Translations under genes and position numbers: made by a program | NCBI GenBank assembly: GCA_965602635.1 | Contig: CBFCZU010000006.1 | Coordinates: 1 to 45,602, forward strand | Reading direction: 5' to 3' | DNA: 45,602 bases | Source: CBFCZU01 sp965602635 | Lineage (GTDB): Bacteria > Planctomycetota > Phycisphaerae > SM23-33 | Shown: positions 29,290 to 37,593 of the stretch, in pieces | Layout of the letters: the number at the start of each line of letters is the position of its first letter | Numbering within the stretch: the first letter of the stretch is position 1 | Notes under the pieces: generated by a model | What the model was told of the DNA's origin: nothing | The model's input: only the letters and a program-made list of their open reading frames with translations | Database searches by the model: none

Positions 29290-29604
29290 TCAAATCTCCT
29301 TCGTCATGTGGACGGCGCGGGGCCGCCAGCCCTCAGACCGAAGAAGGGATGTCCACCCTCTCCGGCCAACCATGTGAGCACGGGAGATTCCAGCTTCCCG
29401 TGCGCGGTCTATCACTTCGCGGTGGAGCGCCATGCACTCCTCCAACTCGCCTGCCGCGAGCCAGAACACAAGCTCGTTACGCTTCGTGATCTGGGTGACG
29501 AGGACTGACTCCCCCTGCTCCCAGACCTCGACCGCTCCCTGCTGATGGAGCCGGATGAGGTCATCCCATCCATGGTCGAAGTCGTAGGCTAGAGCCTTCT
29601 CTAG
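29290..29604 (-). CDS. GNAT-like phage protein with no conventional start codon
   Basis: The 104-residue product (KALAYDFDHGWDDLIRLHQQ, GESVLVTQITKRNELVFWLA, REAGISRAHMVGRRGWTSLL, ending AVHMTKEI) follows the pattern of short acetyltransferase-like proteins common in phage structural operons, at full length. Its frame opens at CTA 29604, which overlaps the TAG of the upstream gene. No ATG, GTG or TTG lies near it; the nearest in-frame ATG upstream is at 29802, inside the upstream gene. Non-standard initiation, frameshifting or a sequence error must be considered. Start coordinate uncertain. Confidence 0.6.
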   Translation of the reverse strand, partial: LEKALAYDFDHGWDDLIRLHQQGAVEVWEQGESVLVTQITKRNELVFWLAAGELEECMALHREVIDRAREAGISRAHMVGRRGWTSLLRSEGWRPRAVHMTKEI

Positions 29605-29981
29605 TCCTCGTCGGTGTCGCCCAAAGGGTGCTCTGCGCCCTCCGCATGTGCGTTGTCGGCAGATCCCTCGTAGTCCGTTTCGGCCTCGTCGGCCACGACC
29701 GTCAGGTGACGTTCGCCCATCTGCCCTTCCTCCTCGACCACCTGCACCGGAGCCGGTGCCTCGTAGTAGAAGATGCCAGCCTGCGGATCGAAGCCGTTGC
29801 ATCCGACCGGCATGGCCATGCCAACAAGCTCCTTGTACATGTGCTCTGCGCCTTCGAGATTCATCCTCGCCTGCTCGACGCGGCCTCTGGCGTTCTCCAG
29901 CAGTGCCTTCTGCGTGGGGTTCAACTCAGCCATGATGATCCTGTCGGGCCTCTGCGGCGATCCTCTTGTCGGTCTGTCCAT
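29601..29981 (-). CDS. Hypothetical structural-region protein, acidic tail (126 aa)
   Basis: The start is ATG 29981 behind AGGAGG (spacing 9 nt); ATG 29933 (MAELNPTQKALLENARGRVE) is the alternative. A helical N-terminal half is followed by CNGFDPQAGIFYYEAPAP and an acidic C terminus (ADEAETDYEGSADNAHAEG). It lies in a run of small genes between the fibre and ejection modules. Not recognised. Confidence 0.6.
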   Translation of the reverse strand: MDRPTRGSPQRPDRIIMAELNPTQKALLENARGRVEQARMNLEGAEHMYKELVGMAMPVGCNGFDPQAGIFYYEAPAPVQVVEEEGQMGERHLTVVADEAETDYEGSADNAHAEGAEHPLGDTDED

Positions 29982-29986
29982 CGGGA

Positions 29987-30190
29987 TTATCCTCCTATCT
30001 TCCGTAGCCAGTTTGCGGCCCGCGAACGCATGGCCTCGTCGGCCATACTCTCGATGAGGACCCGGAAGTGGTCCTCCTCTATGCGGGCGTCGGGAAACGT
30101 CTTGCGCCCTTCCTTTGTCCACAGACCGTCAGCCAGAGTGTACCCGAAGTGATCGAGTATGTCCCTCATGCGGTCTGCACACCCGCACAT
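29987..30190 (-). CDS. Hypothetical small protein (67 aa)
   Basis: It starts MCGCADRMRDILDHFGYTLA at ATG 30190 behind GGGAGGTTAGT. The CGC at the N terminus and a helical body ending ADEAMRSRAANWLRKIGG are the only visible features. It starts 1 nt after the upstream stop. Function unknown. Confidence 0.6.
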   Translation of the reverse strand: MCGCADRMRDILDHFGYTLADGLWTKEGRKTFPDARIEEDHFRVLIESMADEAMRSRAANWLRKIGG

Positions 30191-30191
30191 A

Positions 30192-30569
30192 CTAACCTCC
30201 CTCCGGGTCTTGGGGAAGGATGTTGCCCTCGTCATCGAACAGGTCGAGAAAGCCCTCCATGTAGATGTCGTTCAACGCGCCAGCGATCTCACCGACCGGG
30301 GTGAGGATCGGCTGGCCCAGATGGACCGTGTTCGGGATCGTCAGCGGCCCGAAGGAGCCGGACATGGCCGCATCCTTCACCTTCTCGACCAGCCTTGCGA
30401 TCTTGAACTCCTGCTGATAGCCCGTGCGCCGGAAGCCGTCCTCCAGCGAGTCGCGGAGGCTCTCCATCTGCGCCCGCGAGATGTTCGGATGCTGGTCATG
30501 GATCGTCTCGACCTGCATGCGTATGATCTCGCGTGGTGTCAGCCATTCTCTCCCGTCCGGTGTCGGCAT
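30192..30569 (-). CDS. Hypothetical structural-region protein (125 aa)
   Basis: It starts MPTPDGREWLTPREIIRMQV behind AAGGAGACTATA. It is soluble and largely helical, ending in an acidic stretch (EGFLDLFDDEGNILPQDPEG). It follows the fibre genes directly and is coupled to the next two small genes. No family recognised. Confidence 0.6.
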   Translation of the reverse strand: MPTPDGREWLTPREIIRMQVETIHDQHPNISRAQMESLRDSLEDGFRRTGYQQEFKIARLVEKVKDAAMSGSFGPLTIPNTVHLGQPILTPVGEIAGALNDIYMEGFLDLFDDEGNILPQDPEGG

Positions 30570-30588
30570 TATAGTCTCCTTGGCGATA

Positions 30589-31131
30589 CTATACTATGCA
30601 ATTTGTGGTGTTCTGCAACACGCCCGTGTCGCAGACGGTCAGGTCTGTCAGGACCGCCCTGACGCGGTATTGGCGGTTGTCGTTCACGCAACGGAACCCC
30701 GTCGAGTAGTAGCCCTCATGGGCGGAGCCGGAACATGGTGACCCCGCCGTGGCGGAGCTTCGGTTCAACTCGTATAGCGTGGCGATGGTCGTGTAACTGC
30801 CCCCGCTGACATTGTATTGGATCTGCGCCTTCTGACAGGCCAGATCGTCGGCGGTGTAATTCCACTTGATGCAACGCTTCGACTGCAATATCACCTTCGG
30901 CGTGGTCTGGCATGTGCATCCTGACGGATCATAGTTTTGCGCGGTCGCGTCGATGTTCGCGGTGCCGCAGGCGCAACCAGCAACCTCGAATATCTTATGC
31001 CATGTGCCGCCACCGGCATGCGACCACGCCTCGCTCAGGTTGCGCCACGTCCCTGAGCCTGCATGGATGTGAAACTCCACAAGCTGGCGCCATGTCCCGG
31101 AGCCAGCATGGATATGAGTCTCGACCGCCAT
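30589..31131 (-). CDS. Cys-rich virion protein with three HAGSGTW repeats (180 aa)
   Basis: The N terminus has three near-identical units about 15 residues long: IHAGSGTWRQLVEF, IHAGSGTWRNLSEA, SHAGGGTWHKIFEV. About ten Cys follow (CACG, CTCQ, RC, AC, PC, RC, VC, NC) in an Ig-like beta-rich domain (VILQSKRCIKWNYTADD, QYRVRAVLTDLTV). The start overlaps the stop of the large fibre gene, so it is probably a fibre-associated or tip protein. The Cys residues suggest disulphides in the virion. Confidence 0.65.
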   Translation of the reverse strand: MAVETHIHAGSGTWRQLVEFHIHAGSGTWRNLSEAWSHAGGGTWHKIFEVAGCACGTANIDATAQNYDPSGCTCQTTPKVILQSKRCIKWNYTADDLACQKAQIQYNVSGGSYTTIATLYELNRSSATAGSPCSGSAHEGYYSTGFRCVNDNRQYRVRAVLTDLTVCDTGVLQNTTNCIV

Positions 31132-33266
31132 CAGTAGATACCCCAGATCGCGCCATACGGATAGGCGCTGGAGGACGGGGCCGTTGTGGAGGTGGTCAGG
31201 TTGGCGATGCTGGCCACCCGCCCACTGCTGGCGCCGCCGTCATTGACGTAGATTCCGCCCGCGTTGACCTCCAGCCTGATGTCGGCGCTGGCGGTCAGGT
31301 TCTCCATGTAGAAGTCCATGTTCGTCGGGTCCGTGCCGATGTAGGCCCGTCGCGTGCTGGTGCCGTAGAAGTCGAGGTAGTTGCCGCCATTGGTCAGGCT
31401 GTCCCGCAGGATCAGCTTGGTGTCTGCCGCGCTCCATGCCTCAGCCACCTGAGTGCCGCTAGAGTAGCTGGCCCCCAGCAGGTAGGTGATCGTCTCGCTT
31501 ATGCGGAATAGCTCGTCCGAATAGGTGTCGTTGTAGACGCCGAACAAGGTCGCGGTGCTGTTGTTGTTGCTGTCCAGCAGGATGCGGGCGCTCTCCAGCG
31601 ACTCAAGGTCGAGGTAGGAGGCGCTGGAGCCGTCGATCTCATGCCCGGAGCCGATGGTGATGTTGCCGCCGCTCACGTCGAGGTCGCCGGTCACGTCGAT
31701 GTTGGCACCGAAGGTCACCAGCAGAGTCTCTGTGTCGCAACGGAAGATGTCTCCGTTGGAGGAGTTGTCGGCGGGCGCCCCGAAGGCCTCCAGCACGATG
31801 TCGTATGTCGTGCCCTCGCGGTAGAAGACCGCGAAGCGATCATCGTCGGCCTTGTCGCGGAAAGAGATCCCGCTGGAGCCTGCGGTGGTGCCGTTGAGGT
31901 AGACGAAGCTGGAGTCAGCGTCGATGTACAGACTGCCCGAAAGCTCCTGTCCGCTCCCCGCCGTCAGCGGCAGGTAGTCCGTGGGATCGAAGTCGGTGAC
32001 CTCAGAGACGGTGTGCGTGTGCCCCGCCGCGCTGATCCCGGCCTCAGCGAGGGTGTTGTTGATCCACGCGGTCCCGCTCCACTTGAGGATCTCGCCTGCG
32101 CTGTTGGCGGTGATGGTCACGTTGCCGATGGCGTTCAGCGTGGCCACGCTGTGGCTGAGGTCGCTGATCTGGCTCTCCGTGATCGACAGGGCCGCTTGGT
32201 GCTGGGTGACGTTGCTCTGCGCCACCAGCGCATCCGCGAAGGTGCCGGAGACGATGTCACTCGTCGGGTGCGTGTGCGATGCGGCGGCGATACCGGCGGC
32301 GGCCAGCGAGAGATCCTCCCAGCCCAGCGCCGTCTTCACCAGCACATCGTTGTTGGTGGCACCGGCCACGATCACGTCCGCCAAATCGTCAAGATTGGCG
32401 AGTGCGATCCTCGCGTCCGCGTCCGCGTCAACGTAGTGGGCGAGGTCTGTGATGTCGCTCTCTGTGTGCGTGTGCCCCGGCGCGCTGATACCTGCTTCGG
32501 CCAGCGTGTTGTTGATCCATGCGGCGCCGTTCCACTTGAGGATCTCGCCGGAGGCAATCGCGGTGATGGTCACGTCCGACAGATCGGACAGCGACTCGCC
32601 AGTTATGTTCAGCAGGTAGCTCTGGAGGTCCGTTATGTCGGCCTCGACATGGGTGTGGCTGGCGGCGGCGATTCCGGCCTCCGACAGAGACTTGTCCACC
32701 CAGACCCCGGTATCCGCCACCAGCACGTCACCGTTCGTCCCTGCCGTGACCGTTACGTCCGACAGGTCGCCTACCGACTCGCCAGTTATGTTGAGAAGGT
32801 AGGCTTGGAGGTCCGTGATATTTGCTTCTACATGGGTGTGTCCAGTTGCAGATACACCGGCCTCCGCAAGCGTGTTGTGGACCCAGCCGGTGCCGCTCCA
32901 CTTGAGAAGCTCGCCGGAGGCCAGAGACGAGTATGCGTCCACGTCTCCCAGATCCTCCAGAGCCGCCGCCGCGATCCTCGCGTCCGCGTCCGCGTCAACG
33001 TAATGGACGAGATCGCTGATGTCGGATTCGGTATGGCTGTGGCCCACCTGAGAGTAGTAGGAGTCCAGCGGATCGGTTCCCCCGGCATCGTGTGAGGGCG
33101 CATGGGGGATCAGGCCGGACGAGACGGTGTCCGCGAACCGCGACAGGGCCGCGTCCACCTCGTACATGATGTTCTGCACCTCGCGCCGGAAGGCGTGCTC
33201 GTTGTGCTGTTCGTACTCCCGGCCTGCGGTGGGGAGAGCAGGTATCGCAAGTTTATCGTCGGCCAC
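31131..33266 (-). CDS. Tail fibre protein with HxH repeats (711 aa)
   Basis: It starts at GTG 33266 after GGAGGTGATACC, an unusually complete SD. Residues about 60-430 contain six repeats built on GxAAxxHTHxxSDITDLxxY with SGEILKWSGTAWINNTLAEA linkers. HxH pairs coordinate metal in T4-type fibre shafts. Beyond about 430 comes a beta-rich distal part with SGSLYIDADSSFVYLNGTTA and STRRAYIGTDPTNMDFYMEN. The repeat structure also gives near-identical DNA copies, for example around 32404-32434 and 32971-33001. It is the probable primary adsorption fibre. Confidence 0.85.
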   Translation of the reverse strand: MADDKLAIPALPTAGREYEQHNEHAFRREVQNIMYEVDAALSRFADTVSSGLIPHAPSHDAGGTDPLDSYYSQVGHSHTESDISDLVHYVDADADARIAAAALEDLGDVDAYSSLASGELLKWSGTGWVHNTLAEAGVSATGHTHVEANITDLQAYLLNITGESVGDLSDVTVTAGTNGDVLVADTGVWVDKSLSEAGIAAASHTHVEADITDLQSYLLNITGESLSDLSDVTITAIASGEILKWNGAAWINNTLAEAGISAPGHTHTESDITDLAHYVDADADARIALANLDDLADVIVAGATNNDVLVKTALGWEDLSLAAAGIAAASHTHPTSDIVSGTFADALVAQSNVTQHQAALSITESQISDLSHSVATLNAIGNVTITANSAGEILKWSGTAWINNTLAEAGISAAGHTHTVSEVTDFDPTDYLPLTAGSGQELSGSLYIDADSSFVYLNGTTAGSSGISFRDKADDDRFAVFYREGTTYDIVLEAFGAPADNSSNGDIFRCDTETLLVTFGANIDVTGDLDVSGGNITIGSGHEIDGSSASYLDLESLESARILLDSNNNSTATLFGVYNDTYSDELFRISETITYLLGASYSSGTQVAEAWSAADTKLILRDSLTNGGNYLDFYGTSTRRAYIGTDPTNMDFYMENLTASADIRLEVNAGGIYVNDGGASSGRVASIANLTTSTTAPSSSAYPYGAIWGIY

Positions 33267-34854
33267 GCGGTATCACCTCCAGACGCGGTTCACCGAATCT
33301 CCAATCGGCGTTGGTCTGCGCGATGGCGAGTCTCACCTGCCGTCCGGTGAGTCGCACGTCCGTGAGCGCTCCCAGCGTGAGGCTCTGAGAGTCCTCTGAG
33401 CCGCTCTCCTCGTTCAGAGCGCCTGTCTGAGTCAGGTGGGGTTGGAGGGCCGCATAGAGTGTCACAGCCACGTCACCAAGCGTATTCTCGTCAGGGATGT
33501 ACCTGCTGATGCTCATGACGTTGTCGCCGGACCCAATCTCGAAGGGTCCGCTCTCAGCGCTGATCGTACTCGCCAGATCGGTCACATCGTCCTCGTCCAG
33601 ATAGTCCTCCCCCGCCTCATGGAAGTACAGGCCACCCTCGCTGTCGGCCATGACCGGCGTGGCAAAGACCGTCTTGTCGATGCCGTCCGTGCGGACGAGC
33701 GGGTTGGCCTCTCCCAGCCCCCATGGCCCGCTCCAGTGATTCTCCAGATAGTTGTAGACCACGATCCGGTTGTTCTCGCTGGACCCCGCGCTGGGGTAGC
33801 TGAACCAGATCTCATGGAAGGCATTGTTGGCCCATGCACAGATCTTGCTGGCCTGCGTGTTGTTCATGTCCGTGAAGATCTCGTCGGAGATCTCGCAGGC
33901 GAGCGGCTGTGCGAAGCCGTCATAGACGAAGAAGCCGCGCTGGCCCATCCAGTAGGCTCGCCCGTCCACCGTGGCCACGGCCCTACGCGAAGCGATGCCG
34001 CAGTTGGAGCCTACCTGAGCGAAGCTGTAGATCAGGGACCCGCCGATATATCTCATGGCGAAGGTGTCCACGTCTGTGAAGATGAGTGTTTCGGTACGGT
34101 TCCTTCTGGCGCACATGATCTCGCCCGCCCCCGGCAGGAGAAAGTCTCCGGCCTGAGAGGACGCGGCGGCGGGGTTCCACTCTGCATAGTCCTCTGCATC
34201 GCTCCATGTGACCCTCCTCGCGTCAGCCGCGCTGGCCGCATTGTAGTCCGTGCCGCCCAGACCCACGACGAACCTCTCCGGCGTCACCACGATGCCCTTG
34301 ACGCTTGTGGGCGCTCCGGCATGAGTCAGTACGAGGTTGTTGGCTGGGTTGGTGTCCCAGTAGTAGATCTTGCCGTCGCTGTAGGCGTTGGCGATCAGGT
34401 ACTCTCCGAAGTTGTCAAACTGCCATGAGTTGGCCTCGATGATCGGGACGGTGCCTGCGGCGCTCGCGCCCACATTGTAGGCGGCCTCGCCATAGGGACC
34501 GTCGTTGTAGTTTCCCACGGAGGTCGTGGCGTCCTCGTTCCCTGAGGTGAATCCGGCGGCTATGGTGATGTCGGTCAGGACACCAGCCGCATAGGCCCAG
34601 CACTTGTCCTTGACGCCGATGGCGAGGTGGCCGGTCTGGGAGTTGTCCCTCCAGCCGAACAGGCCGCGCACGGGATCGGTAACGCTCACGTCCGCGTCGG
34701 CGGTGGTCTTGAGCTTCCACCAGCCGCCGATAGGTTGCATGACGCCCTCAGACCACCTGACGAGGTTGGCCTTGTACCACCTTCCCTTTGACTGATACCG
34801 CGTTCCGTTACGGAATACTCCCGGCGGAAACTTGAGCGGAACGTAATTCGGCAT
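33253..34854 (-). CDS. Tail nozzle / stabilisation-type beta-propeller protein (533 aa)
   Basis: It starts MPNYVPLKFPPGVFRNGTRY after AAAGGAGGCAGTCG. The opening (GVFRNGTRYQSKGRWYKANL, VRWSEGVMQPIGGW) and internal blade-like segments (GLFGWRDNSQTGHLAIGVKD, ERFVVGLGGTDYN, RAYWMGQRGFFVYDGFAQPL) match podovirus proteins that close the tail channel. Length fits. It overlaps the fibre gene by 14 nt and lies 3' of the adaptor and connector genes, as expected for tail assembly order. Confidence 0.75.
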   Translation of the reverse strand: MPNYVPLKFPPGVFRNGTRYQSKGRWYKANLVRWSEGVMQPIGGWWKLKTTADADVSVTDPVRGLFGWRDNSQTGHLAIGVKDKCWAYAAGVLTDITIAAGFTSGNEDATTSVGNYNDGPYGEAAYNVGASAAGTVPIIEANSWQFDNFGEYLIANAYSDGKIYYWDTNPANNLVLTHAGAPTSVKGIVVTPERFVVGLGGTDYNAASAADARRVTWSDAEDYAEWNPAAASSQAGDFLLPGAGEIMCARRNRTETLIFTDVDTFAMRYIGGSLIYSFAQVGSNCGIASRRAVATVDGRAYWMGQRGFFVYDGFAQPLACEISDEIFTDMNNTQASKICAWANNAFHEIWFSYPSAGSSENNRIVVYNYLENHWSGPWGLGEANPLVRTDGIDKTVFATPVMADSEGGLYFHEAGEDYLDEDDVTDLASTISAESGPFEIGSGDNVMSISRYIPDENTLGDVAVTLYAALQPHLTQTGALNEESGSEDSQSLTLGALTDVRLTGRQVRLAIAQTNADWRFGEPRLEVIPRGRR

Positions 34855-35047
34855 CGACTGCCTCCTTTTTGAAGGTGGCGCGCTTGGCTACCATACCGCC
34901 TTCCAGCGCCCCCTGCGAGATTCCAAGTGTGGCGAACACCGCCGTCAACTGCGTGGGGTCCACCTTGAACACCATCCAACCGACGAGCGCCCCGATGAGG
35001 GCGATGGTCAGCAGGATCATGTTCCATACGCGGAGCTTTGCGTTCAT
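34808..35047 (-). CDS. Small single-pass membrane protein (79 aa)
   Basis: It starts MNAKLRVWNMILLTIALIGA at ATG 35047, overlapping the upstream stop as ATGA. One membrane helix (about residues 9-27) is followed by a soluble tail with VFATLGISQGALEGGMVAKR. It overlaps the nozzle gene by 47 nt. A holin or antiholin role is possible because the next gene upstream is also a membrane/coiled-coil protein. Confidence 0.6.
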   Translation of the reverse strand: MNAKLRVWNMILLTIALIGALVGWMVFKVDPTQLTAVFATLGISQGALEGGMVAKRATFKKEAVDAELRSAQVSAGSIP

Positions 35048-35307
35048 TTGTACTTCAAGCACTCCAGAGGATCGCCGTTCTGCACGTCCTCGATTGCCAT
35101 GCACTTGAGGTCAGAAACGTCCTCCTCGATCTTGTCCAGTTGGCCCTGTCGGATAAGGTCACCCTGCTCGATCTCGTCGAAGCGAGTGTCCACGTCCTCG
35201 ACATGCCAGTAGAAGCCCCCTACGCCGGATAGCGCCAGAGAGCCAGCCACCATGGCTGGCTTCCAGTTTGCCGCTACCCAAGCGAGTGTATTCACGATCA
35301 CCGCCAC
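35044..35307 (-). CDS. Membrane protein with coiled coil (87 aa), lysis-type candidate
   Basis: In-frame GTG codons at 35307 and 35301 follow GGGGAGG; either may start. A hydrophobic segment (PAMVAGSLALSGVGGFYW) precedes a charged helix (DVDTRFDEIEQGDLIRQGQL, DKIEEDVSDLK). This resembles small holin/spanin-like proteins, although the function is not shown. It is paired with the membrane protein gene that overlaps its end. Confidence 0.55.
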   Translation of the reverse strand: MAVIVNTLAWVAANWKPAMVAGSLALSGVGGFYWHVEDVDTRFDEIEQGDLIRQGQLDKIEEDVSDLKCMAIEDVQNGDPLECLKYK

Positions 35308-35320
35308 CTCCCCTGTCGTA

Positions 35321-35638
35321 CTAGAAAACGCCGATCCAGCCGGATGTAGGATTGTATATCGAACCCTTCTTGTGCCTCACACCGGAGTCGGTGTTGAGGA
35401 CGGTACTGCCGCTGTCCCAGTGACTCACTCCCGGCCCCAGCGTGCGGGCCTTGTTCACGCCATCGTCGGTGAACTCCGTGTAGGCTGAGGCGTCTCCGTT
35501 CGTCCAAGTGTACCGATACTTGGTGCCGGAGTAGAACTCCCAAGCGAAGTTGGAGGGCGGGGCATCTGGACCCAGAGGATTAGTCAGATCCGCCGCCGCC
35601 GCCTGTAGCATCCGCGAGCCGCCCTTGGAGAGGCTCAT
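35321..35638 (-). CDS. Hypothetical fibre-associated protein (105 aa)
   Basis: It starts MSLSKGGSRMLQAAAADLTN at ATG 35638, overlapping the upstream stop as ATGA. The body (FAWEFYSGTKYRYTWTNGDA, SAYTEFTDDG) is aromatic and beta-rich, like tail-fibre tip or decoration domains. It is the direct partner of the tail-fibre-like gene at 35635-36177. Not recognised beyond that. Confidence 0.65.
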   Translation of the reverse strand: MSLSKGGSRMLQAAAADLTNPLGPDAPPSNFAWEFYSGTKYRYTWTNGDASAYTEFTDDGVNKARTLGPGVSHWDSGSTVLNTDSGVRHKKGSIYNPTSGWIGVF

Positions 35639-36177
35639 GACGGTTCGGAGATGGAGTGGGCGCCGATGATGTTGGTGCCGCCGTCCCGTGTGAAGAAGAC
35701 GAGCACGTCCACTCCGCTGGCGGTGGTGGATAGGGTGGGCGCCGTGCCATCCTGCCAATCGACTCCGGCGGGCCACGTCACGGTGCTGTTCCCGGAGCCG
35801 CCCTGCTTGAGGTACAGCGTGATGAACTGGACCTTGCCGCTGGAGGGGAAGCCGGTCATGGTGATGGACTGACCGCCATTGGCCAACGTCTTCGAGAAGA
35901 AGTTGCCCAGCGCCCAATCAATCGCCAGCGCCCCCATGACCGCATCGTCCTCGACCAGCCGCGATCCGGCGGCGTACTCCACGTCTCCCGTGAAGATGCC
36001 GCCCGTGGCGGGCATGGCCGCTGTGGCCAGATCGGAGGCCGTCTTGAGCAGGGCGTCGATCCCTGTGAAGGCGTCTCCAGAGGTGTTGTTGAAGATCGCG
36101 TTCAACTCCGTTCCCCATGAGCCGGAGCTTCCCCCGACCGTGGGCAGAATCCACGAATAGTTTGCTGTAGCGGCCAT
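35635..36177 (-). CDS. Tail fibre-like protein (180 aa)
   Basis: It starts MAATANYSWILPTVGGSSGS behind GAGGAGCTACTA. The N-terminal YSWILPTVGGSSGSWGTELN is the usual opening of phage tail-fibre proteins. GFPSSGKVQFITLYLKQGGS and the final beta strands (DVLVFFTRDGGTNIIGAHS) fit a short fibre or collar component. It directly follows the adaptor gene. Confidence 0.75.
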   Translation of the reverse strand: MAATANYSWILPTVGGSSGSWGTELNAIFNNTSGDAFTGIDALLKTASDLATAAMPATGGIFTGDVEYAAGSRLVEDDAVMGALAIDWALGNFFSKTLANGGQSITMTGFPSSGKVQFITLYLKQGGSGNSTVTWPAGVDWQDGTAPTLSTTASGVDVLVFFTRDGGTNIIGAHSISEPS

Positions 36178-36830
36178 TAGTAGCTCCTCACGTCTTCACC
36201 GATTATCGTCCGTGGGCGGGGCGTCAGAGGCCCGCCATACTGTCTCCGATTCTTGTCCTTCTCGAACTCGTCTGCGGCCTGCTCGTACTCGCTTTTCCAG
36301 AGCGCCACACGGGAGTCCTCTTGGAGGTAGCCCTCCGTGGCGGATAGGGCCGCCCACAGGTAGAGGTCATGTGCCTCGTCCAGAAGCCAGTTGGAGGGGT
36401 TGGAGTCGGAGAGCGCGTCCACGCCCTCCTCATAGACCATCCGCACCGTGTAGCTGGAGGTGCTGGACGGCTCCGGCGCGAAGCGGAGCGTCCGCCCCGC
36501 CACCGTGTCGATGACGGCTACGAAGCGCGGCACGCCCGTATCGCCATGACGCAACTTGCGTTCCGCAAGCTCCGTAGGCGACACGACCGATATGCGTCCG
36601 TACTGGCTTGAGCCATCGAGGTAGATGTCCACGATGGCCTTGAAGTCTGTGGGCAGAGCATAGTCCTCTACCGCCGTGAAGTCCTGTGTAGCGATGTTGC
36701 GAAGGCGGGGATCGCGGCCAAGCCGCTTCTCCCCCAGCGCGATGAACTCAGGAATCCGATCCGTCAGGTCGCTCCTGTTCACCCAATTCGCTATCGCCGT
36801 CTGTAGCTCCGTATACGAGGTGATCGCCAC
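36177..36830 (-). CDS. Head-tail adaptor protein
   Basis: 217 residues from GTG 36830 behind GAGGAGGGGG; an ATG 11 codons upstream has no SD. AITSYTELQTAIANWVNRSD, LTDRIPEFIALGEKRLGRDP, ALPTDFKAIVDIYL and SNWLLDEAHDLYLWAALSAT match the podovirus adaptor family that sits under the portal. Its start is overlapped by 83 nt by the glycosyltransferase gene. Confidence 0.8.
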   Translation of the reverse strand: MAITSYTELQTAIANWVNRSDLTDRIPEFIALGEKRLGRDPRLRNIATQDFTAVEDYALPTDFKAIVDIYLDGSSQYGRISVVSPTELAERKLRHGDTGVPRFVAVIDTVAGRTLRFAPEPSSTSSYTVRMVYEEGVDALSDSNPSNWLLDEAHDLYLWAALSATEGYLQEDSRVALWKSEYEQAADEFEKDKNRRQYGGPLTPRPRTIIGEDVRSY

Positions 36831-37593
36831 GTTCGTCCCCCTCCTCTGTTGGTAATTCCTCAAGCATGGCCTGAGCGTGCTCCACCTTGTACTCCAGATG
36901 TCCGCAGTGAGCGCACTCTCTACTCAGGTCGTGATCCACCTTTATCTCCAAGCCGGGATTCACCTTCCGAACCATCCGGCAGAACCACACGTCTTCTCCG
37001 ACATGGGTTCCCATCTGATCCTCGTATCCGAACCAGAAGACAGGCTCGTCATCTGGCAGGTTCACGGTCACCTCAGCCTTCATGAGGACCATGCCGAAGC
37101 CGATGGCCTCGACCTTCTCCAGCCCCGTGCTGGTGTCCCATGTTCCGCAGAGCTTGCCGCCCTCGCCGCCCTCTGACTTCTTGTGGTCTACGCCGATCCT
37201 GCTGATGGCGACGAACCGGGGCGGGATGCCTCTGGTCGAGTAGTTGATCCCGACCATCGCCTCATCGTGGCCCAGCAGTTTGACCAGCGCGTCCTTGGGG
37301 AAGCGCATGTCGCTGTCCAGCCAGAGCATGTAGTGGCAACCCATGGCCAGCGCCTCATTGAGCAACTGCTCGCGGGCCTTGTGAACGTAGGTCCCGGCCA
37401 CCACGTTGGTGATGATGTCCACCTTGTCGCCTATGGTGGCCACGGTGTAGCCGACCATGTTGGCGAGATCGAAGGCGAACTGGTAAGGCACCATCGCATG
37501 CGTCGGGATACTGATGATGACTCTGTACTTGCCGGTGTCGGGGAGAGTGCCTTCCTCTGCCGTGACGCCGCCTCTCGTCCGTGTGTGAATCAT
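36748..37593 (-). CDS. GT-A-fold glycosyltransferase-like protein (281 aa)
   Basis: It starts MIHTRTRGGVTAEEGTLPDT at ATG 37593 behind GGAAAGG. YRVIISIPTHAMVPYQFAFD gives the first Rossmann-like strand, and YMLWLDSDMRFPKDALVKLL contains the DSD metal motif (residues 93-95) of GT-A enzymes. AMVGINYSTRGIPPRFVAIS and FGYEDQMGTHVGEDVWFCRM are the acceptor half. It lies among head and connector genes, so it may glycosylate a virion protein rather than DNA; that is inference. Confidence 0.75.
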   Translation of the reverse strand: MIHTRTRGGVTAEEGTLPDTGKYRVIISIPTHAMVPYQFAFDLANMVGYTVATIGDKVDIITNVVAGTYVHKAREQLLNEALAMGCHYMLWLDSDMRFPKDALVKLLGHDEAMVGINYSTRGIPPRFVAISRIGVDHKKSEGGEGGKLCGTWDTSTGLEKVEAIGFGMVLMKAEVTVNLPDDEPVFWFGYEDQMGTHVGEDVWFCRMVRKVNPGLEIKVDHDLSRECAHCGHLEYKVEHAQAMLEELPTEEGDERGDHLVYGATDGDSELGEQERPDGSDS

